Assembly (NCBI GenBank): GCA_032622095.1
Contig: CP136063.1
Location: 33,734,987-33,798,986, forward strand
Length of the DNA stretch: 64,000 bases
Reading direction: 5' to 3'
DNA from: Siphonodentalium dalli
Taxonomy: Eukaryota > Mollusca > Scaphopoda > Gadilida > Siphonodentaliidae
Shown piece by piece: positions 1-12,130 of this stretch. Position numbers and translations under genes: made by a program. The notes beneath the pieces were generated by a model that saw only the letters and a program-made list of their open reading frames with translations, was not told where the DNA came from and did not search any database. Every line of letters begins with the position of its first letter. Within the stretch, counting starts at the first letter, position 1.

Positions 1-539
1 TACAGATATTATATCCAAATTGGCAACGCCCATCGTTATTCTTATACATTAATTAATGGCAGTTATTCTCGAAGGTAAAATCATTTTCATTAGTTTGTCA
101 CAGATTGTTGCATTCCGATTTGAGGAGTAAATATTTACAATTGAGTGCAGTTCATATGATGATTTCTATGGAGTGGTACCGTCGATTTGCTTGAAATTAT
201 CGGCGATGTTACAAATATGATACCCTCCTCCTGTTGACATAGTGCCTGAATGCTAACTTATCAGTTTCACATACCAAACAAGTACATAATATGTCTTTAA
301 AATTGGGATCATTAGGCTGGCTATACTGCATGCATATGGAGCGATCACTTATGTCAGGAAACTCCAATGTCAAGCGTATTTGAGAAATATATGGATAGAA
401 TGAAACAAGTGTGTGAACTGGTTAACGTTATTGACTGAGTTTGTTGTGACACGATGGTAAAACGAGACCCCTAGGTTCGCGTTTTACCTCGCGACACAAC
501 AAACACTTGCAATAACGTTTTTTTTATGCTCACACAACT
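1..539. other. AT-rich DNA without recognised gene
   Basis: No convincing ORF, RNA gene or repeat boundary was seen. The stretch directly precedes decayed LINE coding sequence and may be degraded LINE 5' sequence. Confidence 0.4.
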
Positions 540-2241
540 GTGTTGTTCTATGTTTATTGCACACACCGAAGATTGGAACTTGTAATATGCTCAGATGAGA
601 TTAAGCTAATTAATGACAACCAGACCTGGTTTCGAAAGAATTATTCGACATATGATAACATATTTGTTCTTAGTAGTCTTATCAATATATACCTGGCAAG
701 TGGGAGAAAACTGTACTGCACGTTCATCGAGTTCAGGAAGGCATATGATACGATTTAGAGGGAAGCTCTATTTCTTAAATTGTTGCGAAACGGTATCAAC
801 GGGAAGCTTTTTATGGTAATTAAAAACATGTATAGCCAAATAAAACTTATGTGAAGAATGAAGTTGATCAATCTGAGTTCTTCAGCAGCAACATAGGTCT
901 TTTCCAGCGGGAAATACTGTCACCTTTCCTATTTTCACTTTACGTAAATGACTTACAGAGTTATCTTAATGAATGCGCCATAGGTAATCTAAAATTTATT
1001 GATGAACTGTTCTATGAAAATTTAAATGCTATATATGTCTATTGTGTTTACTTTATGCCGATGACACTACTCATGACCGACGACGAAGCATGCATGCATA
1101 GGGCACTTTCGGCTTTTCGGGACTATACTGACGCATGTGGTCTGCAAGTAAACACTAATAAAAAAAGGTAGTAATTTTATGTAAGAAAAAACCAAAAAGA
1201 GTACCAATATTCAAGATTAACGATTCAGAATTGAAGATTGTTAAAGAATTCGTGTATCTGGGTGTATAATTTTTCTATAATGGTAGGTTGTGTAGATCGA
1301 TCAAGAGAACTTGTAAATTGGCAACGAAAGCGATCTACGCGCTATTTAACAAAGTCAGAAACCTGGAGTTGCCAGTCGATGTGATGTTATATTTGTTTGA
1401 TGTAATGGTTGTGCCAATACTTCTGTATGGTAGCGAAATTTGGTGCCACGAGGATATAACATCCATTGAAAGTGTGCATCTTAAGTTTTGTAAAATGGTA
1501 CTAGGTATGAAATCATGTACACCAAATTATATGCTATATGGTGAACTCGGACGACACCCTTTGTCGATCGAAGTTAAATTTAGAGCAATATCCTATTGGT
1601 CAAAATTGCTCTCAAATGAAGGATCCGAAATCACGAAAAATGTATACAAACTGACCAAAGTTATCCACGAGCGCGACCCAATGTTCGATACAAAATTGAG
1701 ATGGATGGTGTTCATACAGAAAACTATAAACGGGGCAGGCCTCAATTATATGTGGGAAGAACAAACAGAGTTGTCTAGAGCGAAAATACAATTACTTAAA
1801 CGAATTTTAACAGATCAGTTTATACAAGAATGGGGCACAAGTGTAGCATCCACATCGAGGGGCCATCTCTATAGAGCTATAATCCCGTCCCCCAAAATGA
1901 GAAAATACCTAACAGATTTGCCAAGCCACTTATCTGAATATGTTATGAAGATTAGGGCATCGAATCATAGGCTTGCCATTGAGAGTGGGCGGTGGAAGAA
2001 AACGAACAAAGAAGAGAGATTATGTACCTTGTGTAATAATGGAATAGGGGACGAATATCACCTGATGATAACTTGCATATGTTTCTCAGAAATTAGACAA
2101 AAGTATATACCCGAATATTACTGGAAATACCCAAACGTGTATACATTTCACAAACTTCTCTACGTTGAGAATATAGCCGTATTGAAAAATGTGGCTATAT
2201 ATTTGAAGCTAGCCATGAGAGAATACAGCATGAAGACTTAA
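540..2241 (+). pseudogene. Decayed non-LTR (LINE) retrotransposon: RT fragments and 3' domain
   Basis: The plus strand encodes broken reverse transcriptase pieces. FIEFRKAYD near 725-755 resembles the RT motif A context (F-x-D-F-x-KAFD, with D changed to E). GLFQREILSPFLFSLYVNDL near 895-955 matches motif B. The catalytic YADD box lies at 1054-1065 but in a different frame from its surroundings, so a frameshift precedes it. The longest open piece (1288-2241, 317 codons) is the LINE C-terminal region. It contains LYGSEIW and LYGELGRHPLSIEVKF blocks and a C-x2-C...H-x4-C zinc-knuckle-like end (CTLCNNG...YHLMITC). A polyprotein of this kind copies its own RNA into DNA at a nicked target. The 5' part is missing and several frames are broken, so this copy is dead. 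The clade (jockey/CR1/RTE-like) cannot be fixed by eye. Confidence 0.85.
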
Positions 2242-2534
2242 TCTGCGTACGACTGGGTACTTGGGCATCACTTTCACCACGTCCTAATTGTCTCACACAT
2301 GGGATACATTTATCTAGCCCCGGCTTTCTCGATGTGGGTGTGCACTGTTCACGTTGCCCTTTATGCAAAACAATAGCCATATAGTACCAATGCATGTTTG
2401 GTCCACATCAAAGGACTTGGTGGCATATAGAGTGGCCCGTGTCTGTCTCCAATTGTAGGCACCCTAATCCTCATTTGTATATATGTATATATGTTTTTGC
2501 ATGTAATATGTTAAATCATGTCTAGCAATAAAGC

Positions 2535-2850
2535 ATACCAGTAAGATAAGTTTTGCATAAGCAGATAATGTGCGTATTTTTTGGAGAACAGACTGCGATT
2601 GTTAGCAGATTATATACCTAAGATAAGTTTTGTATAAGCAGATAATGTGCGTATTTTCGGGAGAACAGACTGGGAAAATAGGGAAATCTGCATTTGAGAT
2701 ACAAATTGAGTGTGACTAAAACGCTCTGATTTTCAGCACATTATCGACTCAAAATGAAGCGTTTGTTAGCAGATTATATACTAAAATATAGGTGTTGTAT
2801 AAGCAGAAAATGTGCGTATTTTTGGGAGAACAGACTGGGGAAATAGGCAA
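2535..2850 (+). repeat. Three-copy interspersed repeat of about 55 bp
   Basis: The phrase tataagcagataatgtgcgt followed by gagaacagactg recurs near 2545, 2630 and 2790 with small changes. Each copy is followed by similar gattatatac or aaataggcaaatctgcat text. The copies are direct repeats about 95 and 160 bp apart. Confidence 0.7.
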
Positions 2851-3313
2851 ATCTGCATTGGTGTTAACATACACTGGGAAATTTCAAGTGGGCGCCTAAC
2901 AAAGTTAATATTTATAAATTGAGTGAATGGTTGCTTGGCTTGAGAATGAGGCAAACTAATCGACCAGTTAGCAGGTAATCAAAATGTTCAAATTGTTCAG
3001 TATTAAGGCTCATTGTAAACTATAAAACAGTCTGAATGAATTCGCAATAGAAGCCTTGTGTTGATTGTAAAGAAACGGTTCGCTGGATAAAGAGCGTTAT
3101 TAGGTTAACCGATCCGAATATGGGAAAGATAAAGAGCGTTGTTTGTAAGGCAATTTAGCACTGCGGCTCAGTGGATCCGGAGATATGAGTTTTGAATGTG
3201 AATGTCACGCCGCACGAACAAATGGATGGGCCTATGTTGGTTCTCGGGTGATACTACGTGCCCGTACCAAGTTTCGTCGAAATCGGTTTAGCCGTTTTAG
3301 AGTCCATCGCGGC

Positions 3314-3331
3314 CACACACACACACACACA
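3314..3331 (+). repeat. CA microsatellite
   Basis: Uninterrupted (CA)n directly after ggccgt/ggcca text at the end of a dispersed repeat. Confidence 0.9.
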
Positions 3332-3340
3332 CCCTCACAT

Positions 3341-3712
3341 ACCTGTTTAGGCGCCAATCGAGGACCCATGACGGAACACCACCAAATGAGGACTTTAGTT
3401 TTACCAATAGATAGCGAGAAAAGAAATGACTGTTGATATTCTCTATGTGTCGACAAACGTGTTTAAGGGTATACATTTGCTGCAATATTGCATATTTAGA
3501 ACGTGACTTTTGTCCAGCAAATTGGGACCTCGTGTGTAACAATTGAGGACTCGATTTACACACCTCTGATTCATGAATGCACACTGTCAGTTACAGACAT
3601 AGACACAACAACGCCTTCCGAGGACCAATTGATGCAGGCTACCAAATGGAGACTACCCCGGAATTATAACATATTCGACGAGCACTATGGAGCTCATTGT
3701 TTTACAAATGTA
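3341..3712 (+). repeat. Dispersed repeat R1, copy 1
   Basis: This is the first and most divergent member of a family that recurs at about 6129, 6653, 8570 and 9479. Shared landmarks in order are caccaaatgagga, tagatag.gagaaa.aaa, aacgtgact/aacgtcat, caattgaggac, cacaacaacgcc, gaggaccaa.tgat and tggagactaccccggaatta. It has no coding capacity, so a non-autonomous mobile element is likely. Confidence 0.7.
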
Positions 3713-3860
3713 TAGATTGTGTGTATTATGTTCGGTGTGAGTCCTGACGAAGACTTCTCTAAATTACTATACTGTACATCGCGTATTTTTCCTGTTTATG
3801 TCATAAACGTGTACGTTTTTTCATGACTGGTACCAAAAATATTCTGGTATAAGATTTGTT

Positions 3861-5515
3861 CAGTCGCCCCATGAAATGGTTAATGCTGCCCCAGCACAGA
3901 TCCCATCATAAAATAATTAATGCTGCACCAACGCATCTCCCGTCATGTAATAATTAACGCTGCACCAGCGCAGCCCCCGTCATGAAAGGGTTAATGCTGC
4001 ACCAGCGCAGATCCCGTCATGAAGGTGTTAATGCTGCACCAACGCAGCTCCCGTCATGAAAGGGTTAATACTGCACCAACGCAGCTCCCATCATACAAAT
4101 GTTAATGCGGCACCAGCACAGCTCCCCGCCATGAAAGGGTTAATGCTGCACCAGCACAGATCCCACCATAAAATAAATAATGCTGCACCAACGCAGCTGC
4201 CGTCATGAAAGAATTAATGCTGCCCTAACGCAGCTCCCGTCATGAAAGACTTAATGCTCCCCCAGCACAGCTCCCGTCATGAAAGGGTTAATGCTGCACC
4301 AACGCAACTCCCATCATAACAGAATAAATGCTGCACCAGCACAGCTCCCGTCATGAAAGGGTTAATGCTGCACCAACGCAACTCCCATCATAAAATAATA
4401 AATGCTGCACCAGCACAGCTCCCATCATAAAATAATTAATGCTGCACCTGCTCAGTTCCTTTCATGAAATAGTTAATGCTGCACCAACGCAGCTCCCGTC
4501 ATGAAGGGGTTAATGCTGCTGCACCAACGCAGCTCCCATCATAAAATAATTAATACTGTACCAGCACAGCTCCCGTCATAAAAATGTTAATGTTGCACAA
4601 GCGCAGCTCCCCGTCATGAAAGGGTTAATGCTCACCAGCAAAGCTCCCTTCATGAGAGGGTTAATGCTGCACCAACGCAGCTCCCGTCGTGAAATGGTTA
4701 TTGCTGCACCAGCACAGCTCCCGTCATGAAAGGGTTAATGCTGCACCAACGCAGCTCCCGTCATAAAAAAAGGTTAATGCTGCACCAGCACAGCTCCCAT
4801 TATAAAATAATGAATGCTGCACCAGCACAGCTCCCATCATAAAAAAGTAATGCTGGACCAGCACAGTTCCTTTAATGAAAGGGTTAATGCTGCAACGACG
4901 CAGCTCCCGTCACGAAAAGGTTAATGCTGCACCAACGCAGCTCCCATCATAAAATAATTAATGCTGAACCAACGCAGCTCCCGTCATGAAATAATTAATG
5001 CTGCACCAGCGCAGCCCCCGTCATTAAATGGTATATGCTGCACCAACGCAGCTGCCGTCATGAAAGAATTAATGTTGCCCCAACGCAGCTCCCGTCATGA
5101 AAGACGTAATGCTGCACCAGCACAGCTCCCGTCATGAAAGGGTTAATGCTGCACCAACGCAACTCCCATCATAAAAGAATAAATGCTGCACCAGAACAGC
5201 CCCCATCATAAAAGAATTAATGCTGCACCTGCTCAGTTCCTTTCATGAAAGAGTTAATGCTGCACCAACTGCAGCTCCCGTCATGAAGGGGTTAATGCTG
5301 CTGCACCAACGCAGCTCCCGTCATGAAAGGGTTAATGCTGCACCAGAATAGCTCCCCGTCATGAAAGGGTTGATGCTGCACCAGCACAGCTCCCGTCGTG
5401 AAATTGTTAATGCTGCACCAGCACAGCTCCCGTAATAAAAGCATTAATGCTGCACCAGCGCATCTCTCATCGTGAATGGGTTAATGCTGCACCTACGCAG
5501 CAAACATGACGTAAA
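3861..5515 (+). repeat. 37-bp minisatellite array, about 44 copies
   Basis: The monomer begins TTAATGCTGCACCAACGCAG and ends CTCCCGTCATGAAAGGG (37 bp). Copies differ at a few positions (caacgcagctcccgtcatg versus cagcacagctcccatcataa). Two mixed subtypes alternate, and some copies carry an extra CTG. A stray monomer-like scrap lies near 7780. On the minus strand every monomer junction reads TTAACCCTTTCATGACGGGA, resembling the TTAA-CCC end of the piggyBac-like element at 14188-16622. Confidence 0.93.
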
Positions 5516-6128
5516 TGACGTCATGAGCCGTGGCATTTCATCTCGTTGTTCCACTACCGATTCCGCAATTTTAAACATTTGCTAATCGGTTAGTTGCTAA
5601 GTCACGTGTCAATTTCGCTAAATAGCATACACTCTTTCCTGAATTTCCTCTCATCGTATAAAAAATATAAAAAATATTATATGACATCTTTCACCTGCCT
5701 AAGGTATAAACAACCACGCTCTCCTGCGGCGAGCTGGTGGTTGCTATAATATTGCCAGAGGCCAGGCATGTTCAAGGACACATCGATTCATTCATTTTTT
5801 GTGTGATAAAACATTGAAAACGACAGAAAATCATATTTCCCGAAATTTAGGTTACGCATGAAAAAGTTGCGCAAAATTAGGCAATTTCGCCTTTGTTGTG
5901 GTGGGGAAGTCATTCACATTGTGTGTGGTTCAAGCCGGTACGTCGAAGATAACCTGGGTCGAACTAGCGTTTTAAAGCCTCTTTTATTAATGTCATTACG
6001 TGGCAATGGATTTAGCTAAGCACATCAGCATGAGAACGGTCGTTTTGTTTCTCCGTGAAGCATAAGTATTTGCTTCAGGAACGAACCCGAACTGATGAAA
6101 AGCTGGTCGAGCTGCTTCAGTAGCATAA
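5516..6128. other. Unique AT-rich DNA
   Basis: No gene recognised. Text near 6070-6125 (gaacccgaactgatgaaaag) recurs near 8521, so the last part already belongs to the R1 repeat surroundings. Confidence 0.4.
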
Positions 6129-6485
6129 CAAGGCTAGTTCTGGAGATTTGCCCGTTTTGCCAATTTCACGGACATTTCCTCAGAATGGTGGGGGGGGGGG
6201 GCAGAACAGCACCAAATGATGATCGTATTGTTCTAACAGTAGATAGCTGAGAAAGAAAGGACTGTTGCTAGTCTCAATATGTCCTCCAACGTGCTTCAGG
6301 ATGTAAAATTGCTGTAATACTAAATATATGGAACGTCATTTATATCTATGGATAGTGGGGACCTTGTATGTGACAACTGAGGACTCGGTTGACACGTGTG
6401 GCCCGTGAATGCACTCTGTCAATTTGGGACCCAGACACAACAACGCCTTCTGGGGACCAACTGATACTCGTTACCGAATGGTTGA
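6129..6485 (+). repeat. Dispersed repeat R1, copy 2
   Basis: Starts gctagttctggagatttgcc and runs through a poly-G tract (about 6188-6200), gcagaacagcaccaaatgatg, aacgtcatttatatctatgg and acaacaacgccttctggggac. It is almost identical to the copy at 6653-6970 apart from poly-G length and a short deletion there. Confidence 0.85.
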
Positions 6486-6486
6486 T

Positions 6487-6652
6487 TGATTGAACTTGTA
6501 AATTGGCAACGAAAGCGATTTACGCGCTATTTAACAAAGTCAGAAACCTGGAGTTGACTGTCGATGCGATGTTATATTTGTTTGATGTAATGGTTGTGCC
6601 AATACTTATGTATGGTAGCGAAATTTGGTGCCACGAGGATATAAAATCCATA
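6487..6652 (+). pseudogene. LINE fragment lodged between two R1 copies
   Basis: About 160 bp match 1303-1462 of the LINE at the window start at roughly 95 percent by eye (aacttgtaaattggcaacga through ggtgccacgaggatataa). It encodes the same KVRNLELxVDxMLYLFDVMV stretch. Both borders abut R1 repeat sequence, and gattgattga lies at the left junction. Confidence 0.85.
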
Positions 6653-6970
6653 GTTCAGGAGATTTGCCCGTTTTGCCGATTTCACGGACATTTCCTCAGA
6701 ATGGGGGGGGGCAGAACAGCACCAAATGATGATCGTATTGTTCTAACAGTAGATAGCTGAGAAAGAAAGGACTGTTGCTAGTCTCAATATGTCCTCCAAC
6801 GTGCTTCAGGATGTAAAATTGCTGTAATACTAAATATATGGATCGTCATTTATATCTATGGATAGTGGGGACCTTGTATGTGAATGCACTCTGTCAATTT
6901 GGGACCCAGACACAACAACGCCTTCTGGGGACCAACTGATACTCGTTACCGAATGGTTGATTGATTGATT
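6653..6970 (+). repeat. Dispersed repeat R1, copy 3
   Basis: Begins gttcaggagatttgcccgtt with a shorter poly-G tract near 6701. It lacks the acaactgaggactcggttga portion of copy 2 and ends in the same gaatggttgattgattg. Confidence 0.85.
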
Positions 6971-7099
6971 GATTGGGGTTTATTGTCGCTTTAGCCACTA
7001 AGGCCATATCACGACATTGCCAGTTTTAGTGGTGGATGAAATCCGCACACTTGCTACTAATCTTTCAATGGCTGATAAACTCGTCAACCATGTGCGGCA

Positions 7100-7610
7100 A
7101 ACCACCTGCCATCCGTTGCCGAATGGAGACTACCACGGAATTATAACAGATATGGGCAAAACGGAGCTCATTAGGACATGGGGTCACTTTCACGCGAACA
7201 CCCATGCGCTACCAAGGTATTGACGAGGGTTTGAAAAACCAGTGTTGAGCATTAATTTGCACGGCTCTTCACACCTAGGTCACAGAACATTCTAATTTCT
7301 GATTAGCAATGATGAAATTAACTGAGTTGGTCAACTTCTCATATATATGCAGCATTTGTTCCAACTCACGCAAACTCCATGAACGCAACACAGGATTCAA
7401 TGTATCCGGATTTAACAGATGAATATGTCAATTTTCTTTTTCTGATACCTTGAACTGTTTTACTGTCTCAGTGTCATCAATTGCAGACTTCCTCAAAACA
7501 TTTTTCTCGACTAAATTACTATACTGTATACATACATTACTTATTTGTCCTGCTTATGACAAAAACTTGAACGTTTTTTTAATTGAACCAAAACTATTCT
7601 GGTATCAGAT
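7100..7610 (+). repeat. R1 3' tail plus dispersed repeat R2, copy 1
   Basis: The R1 tail (gagactaccacggaattata, atgggcaaaacggagctcat) runs into aacacccatgcgctaccaag and then R2. R2 landmarks are aaaaaccagtgttgagc, ttcacacctaggtcacagaa, tcatgaacgcaacacaggat, tgtatccggatttaacagat, cagtgtcatcaattgcagac and ttctggtatcagatttga. No coding function seen. Confidence 0.75.
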
Positions 7611-8289
7611 TTGACCATTCACCACTGGCTGTCTCTATACTATTGCTTAATCTGAAATTCCACAGTTATACACCCAGGTCTCTGTTTGTTGGTTTGCATT
7701 CACATGTTATGAGACTGAGAGGAGGTACCGTGATATTTGTGAGAACATAGAAATGTCTGGAATACAATATAGGGTAGCACCAACGCAGCTCCCACCGTAA
7801 TTATAACAGATATGGGCAATATGGAGCTCATTATGACATGGGGTATTGTTCAACTACTGTATGGATTGAGCTGTATTATTTTCGGTCTCTGAGACCTGAT
7901 TCCTGATAATGACCCACCCTAATTATATACAAATACTAAAAGCACCATTACTCTGAGTTCCCGATTCTTTAACATTATTAGTTCATTAATTTATATATAT
8001 AAATATTCATATGGTATACAACGGAATACTATTTGTGATAATTCCATTCCTTATATATGGGCATGCAGCGTGCTAAAGATACATGCTAAAATGCACGATG
8101 GATCTGTCACGCATCTGGTTGAATAAACCCTCCGTAAACACCCCTTTCAGAGCTTGTTCGTTTACTATAACGAGGTTTTGAAGTGAGTCATGAGTTTGAA
8201 TGATGCCATGTTTATTTGATCATCTCGTTTGACTCTCATCCGACAGATATTATTGCGACTCCAAGTTAATGGAAAACATCACTTAAGAC

Positions 8290-8520
8290 CCCAGTTGCCA
8301 GTGTGCGTTCACGTGAACACCCATGCACAACCAAGGTATTGATGCGAGTTTGAAAAAACCAGTGTTGAGCCTTATTTTGCACGGATCTTCACACCTAGAT
8401 CACAGAACATTCCAATTGCGAATTAGCAATGAGGAAATTAACTGAGTTGGTCAGCTCCTCATATATGCAGTATTGGTTCCAACACACGCAAACTCCATGA
8501 ACGCAACACAGGATTCAATA
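8290..8520 (+). repeat. Dispersed repeat R2, copy 2 (truncated)
   Basis: Shares aacacccatgc, aaaaaaccagtgttgagcc, ttcacacctagatcacagaa and ccatgaacgcaacacaggat with the copies near 7200 and 10375. It is cut off at 8520, where R1-associated sequence begins. Confidence 0.75.
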
Positions 8521-9030
8521 AACGAACCCGAACTGACGAACAGCTGGTCGAGCTGCTTCAGTAGCATAACAAGGCTAGTTCAGGAGATTTGCCCGTTTAG
8601 CTAATTTTACAGAAATTTCCTCAGAAGGGGGGGGGGGGACAGCACCAAATGAGGATTGTATTGTTCTAACAGTAGATAGCTGAGAAAGAAATGACTGTGG
8701 CTAGTCTCGATATGTCCTCCAGCGTTCCTTGGGATGTAAAATTGCTGTAATACTAAATATATGGAACGTCATTTATATATATGGATAGTAGGGACCTTGT
8801 ATGTGACAACTGAGGACCCAGTTGGCACGTGTTGCCCGTGAATCCACACTGTCAATTTGGGACACAACAACGCCTTCTGAGGACCAACTGATACACATTA
8901 CCGAATGGAGACTACCCCGGAATTATAACAGGTATGGGCAAAATGTAGATCACTAGGACACGGGGTCACGTTCACGCAAACACCCATGCACTACCAAGGT
9001 ATTAACGAGAGTTTTAGGCTACGTTCATAC
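8521..9030 (+). repeat. Dispersed repeat R1, copy 4
   Basis: Starts with the gaacccgaactgacgaacag preface also seen near 6080, then gctagttcaggagatttgcc. It has a long poly-G tract near 8627-8638 and the remaining R1 landmarks up to aacacccatgcactaccaag. Confidence 0.8.
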
Positions 9031-9478
9031 GCTGGCAAGTTTGCACTGTATGTTTTTGCGGGCATTTCGTCATAGAGAACCACATGGTGCCAGAATATGA
9101 ATGGAGCCATGCACATAAAATGCATCTTTACCAAAGTGAAAGACACGAGAAGTAACATTTATCTAGTTCTACCTGTAACAGTGCTATTGGAATTTGCCTT
9201 CCAATACCTGTATGATTTATTCTTGCGAGATAATTGCATGATATTCACAGGAAAACTCTGGTAGCATCGTTGCTATTGGAACTACAGAGATTTTACTTCG
9301 CACGTATTTAGCTTGTGGCACAGATGCACTTTGTGTGCTTGTTGCCGTTCATATTATGGCACCATATCGTTCTCTACGACAAAAGGACTGGTCAACCTGG
9401 TTTTATATACAGGACATATCAGGTGTCAGAAAGTGGTGCACACGCAATATAGGATTCTTAATACGCAGTATCAATACA

Positions 9479-9870
9479 AGGCTAGTTCAGGAGATGTGTC
9501 CGTTTGTTCAAATAGGGATTAATATAGTTTTTAGTAATAGATAACGGAGGGAAGAAAGGACCATTGATATTCTCTATATGTCCCCCAACGCGTTTCAGGA
9601 TGTAAAATTGCTGCAATATTAAATATATGGAACGTGATTTTTAATCTATCAAATGGGGACACTGAGGACTTCGTTGGCACGTGTGGCCCATCAATGCACA
9701 CTAACAATTTGGAATCCAGACATAAGCCTTCTGGGACCACCGATACACATTGCAGAATGGAGACTACCCTGGAAATTATAACAGATTATGAGCAATATGG
9801 AGCGCATTATAACATGGGGTATTGATGAGAGTTTGAAAAAAGCATTGTTGAGGCCTTAAAGGCACGGGCG
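9479..9870 (+). repeat. Dispersed repeat R1, copy 5 with start of R2
   Basis: Begins ggctagttcaggagatgtgt and lacks the poly-G tract. It retains aacgtgatttttaatctatc, gaatggagactaccctggaa and agagtttgaaaaaagcattg. It is the most diverged of the later copies. Confidence 0.7.
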
Positions 9871-10374
9871 GCGTTCGTTGCAGAAATAGTTATATTTGTT
9901 TCAAATCCCATCAACAGTGGGAGCACCAAAATATATACAGTTCCGTTCATATGCCAAACATAATCAGCGCGTAAATAGTATATTGTCATCAAGACGTACG
10001 GTTGTGTACGTAAACAAGAGCATGCTCGCGTTACATAAGTTGTGCTTCTGTTTACATAAACACAACTCCATTCTATTGGTTAATCACTCACAAATGATAT
10101 AAAACGCTCTTTATTATTTCCATATCAGGAAAACTAACAAAATAACGCTCTTTATGTTTACCATATCCGCCATCTAAACAAAAGCCAGGAAACGTAACTT
10201 TTTTTGCTTTTATTTACATAATAAAGGGGGGGGAAATTGGACAATAACGTTATGTTTATGCCCATATTTTTGATTGGGCATAAGAACAAAGTCCCTGTCC
10301 TATATATTACATTTTCATCTGTTTATTGCGGTTTTTGGCGGAGGTGAATATTTTGACAGCATACCCGCCGCCAA

Positions 10375-10880
10375 CGCCTCCCGTATCTTTAATTTGCACG
10401 GATCTTCACACTTAGGTCATAGAACATTCCAATTGCGGATTAGCAATGAGGAAATCAACTGAGTTGGTCAGTTCCTCATATGCAGTAAACTGTTCCAACC
10501 CAAGCAACCTCCATGAACGCAACAAAGGATTCAATGTATCCGGATTTAACAGATAAATATGTCAATTTTCTTTTTACAGATCATGACGACTAATGGGAAA
10601 TTGAACGATACCTTTAATTGGTTTTACTGTCTCAGTGTCATCAATTGCAGACTTCCTGCAAATCTCTATCCAAAAAGTTTTTCACCACTAAATTACTATA
10701 CTGTACACATCCATTACTTATTTTTCCTGCTTATGTCATATACTTGAACGGTTTTTTAATGGAACCAAAGTTATTCTGGTATCAGATTTGATCAGTCACC
10801 ACTGGCTGTCTCCACATAGGTCTCTGTTTTCTGGTTTGCATCCACATGTTATGATATTGAGAGGAGGTACCGTGCTATTT
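10375..10880 (+). repeat. Dispersed repeat R2, copy 3
   Basis: Carries cacggatcttcacacttagg, ccatgaacgcaacaaaggat, tgtatccggatttaacagat, cagtgtcatcaattgcagac, ttctggtatcagatttgatc and gagaggaggtaccgtg. It extends further 3' than copy 2 and shares gaggaggtaccgtgatattt-type text with 7721 and following. Confidence 0.75.
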
Positions 10881-11499
10881 GTGAGAACATAGAAATGTCT
10901 TGGATAAAATAATCGAGAGTGCTTATTAGGTCAACAAAGCAGACAATATGCAGATAGATATGTCCTTCTGAAAGCTAGTATACGCATCGACCGAATACCT
11001 TTATAGTGTATCGCACAAGATGAGGCCCATATGGGGCATATGCAGCATCTGAATTATACCATAAGCTATACCGCGAATGAAGCTCGCCAAGAATGAGGAT
11101 ACGAATTCCATGCTTCCGAAACAAACACGTGAGCAGGACACCGGCATATGTATTGTTTGAAACATTCCGATTAATGGGACCCTTCTACAAAGAAGTGAAG
11201 AAAACTGTTATGAGTGAGATAAATTAATCTGACGAAGAGATGGATGGAGACTGGTCTTGATAATGCTAATGTGACAATTAGAATAAGCTCAACTACTGTT
11301 GTTTTGATTCTTCGAAGTCATAATATGAATATTCGGCGCACCTATATACGGTTAGGGCCATTATGGGCCCTTAGTGGAGAATGGATTTTGAAATATCACA
11401 TCTCGATTTTGGGTTATAATACTTCCAAAAGGTTACGACTTACGTTGGAACTAATGTACCGTTTCGTTTATACAAAACGTTGAAATTAGTATGTGATAA
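10881..11499. other. AT-rich DNA, no gene seen
   Basis: Contains only short chance ORFs (for example 11244-11483, 79 codons) without a recognisable domain or codon pattern. Confidence 0.4.
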
Positions 11500-12130
11500 T
11501 ATCGGCTTCTTTTCAATATCTGGCCGCCAGTTTGGCTGCCATATTGATTGTGAGCAGCAATTGCCAAACCCTAATGAATACTTCATATCAATATTCCGTA
11601 TCAACATGTGATGGTGGCTAGAAATCGTGTAACAATAACGCCCATCGTAAGAAAGTAAGGAATGTAGGCGTGTTTTCGAATTTCGGTCGCCATGTTGGCC
11701 TCATCTTCAATTTGGAAAACCATTTCTTTCATCAGATGTAAAGTAATTAATTCACCTCAGTTTTTCCAACTCACTGTAATAATGAATGCATATTATGGTC
11801 CCCATGTGTTCGCCAATGACTCTTCTATACGATAAATGTATAACATCGGGCCCAGATGTCAATATTTTCCCACAAAGACAAACGAAATGTGATAACATGT
11901 AAGAAAAATAGCATATTTTCACATTTCGGCGGCCAACTTGGCCGCCATATTGGATTCTGGTATCTGATTTTTGGCTAATTTGTAAGGGTTATATATTGGC
12001 ATTACGAATAGAGCGGAGAACAAGACCGCACGTGATATCATCTACACTATAACTGCGACCAAAGAGACCTGGTGCATATAACAAAAATGGCCGCCATGAT
12101 GGACGCCATCTTGTATGGAGTCTCTGTGGC
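11500..12130. repeat. Cluster of decayed repeats with GGCCGCCAT motifs
   Basis: Four spaced motifs of the form tggccgccaNNtTGG occur near 11521, 11687, 11930 and 12085. Related text occurs near 16215 and 52760-53300. They look like remnants of one interspersed family. Confidence 0.55.

Larger units (their letters stand above)
2242..3340. other. Non-coding stretch with short repeats
   Basis: No gene seen. It contains a three-copy repeat (listed separately). Around 3235-3305 it holds a segment of the form accaagtttcgtcgaaatcgg, a phrase typical of dispersed invertebrate repeats, which runs into a CA microsatellite. Confidence 0.5.

Noticed and set aside
3861-5515. CRISPR-like regular repeats
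   Set aside because: Monomers are contiguous with no unique spacers; this is a minisatellite in an animal genome.
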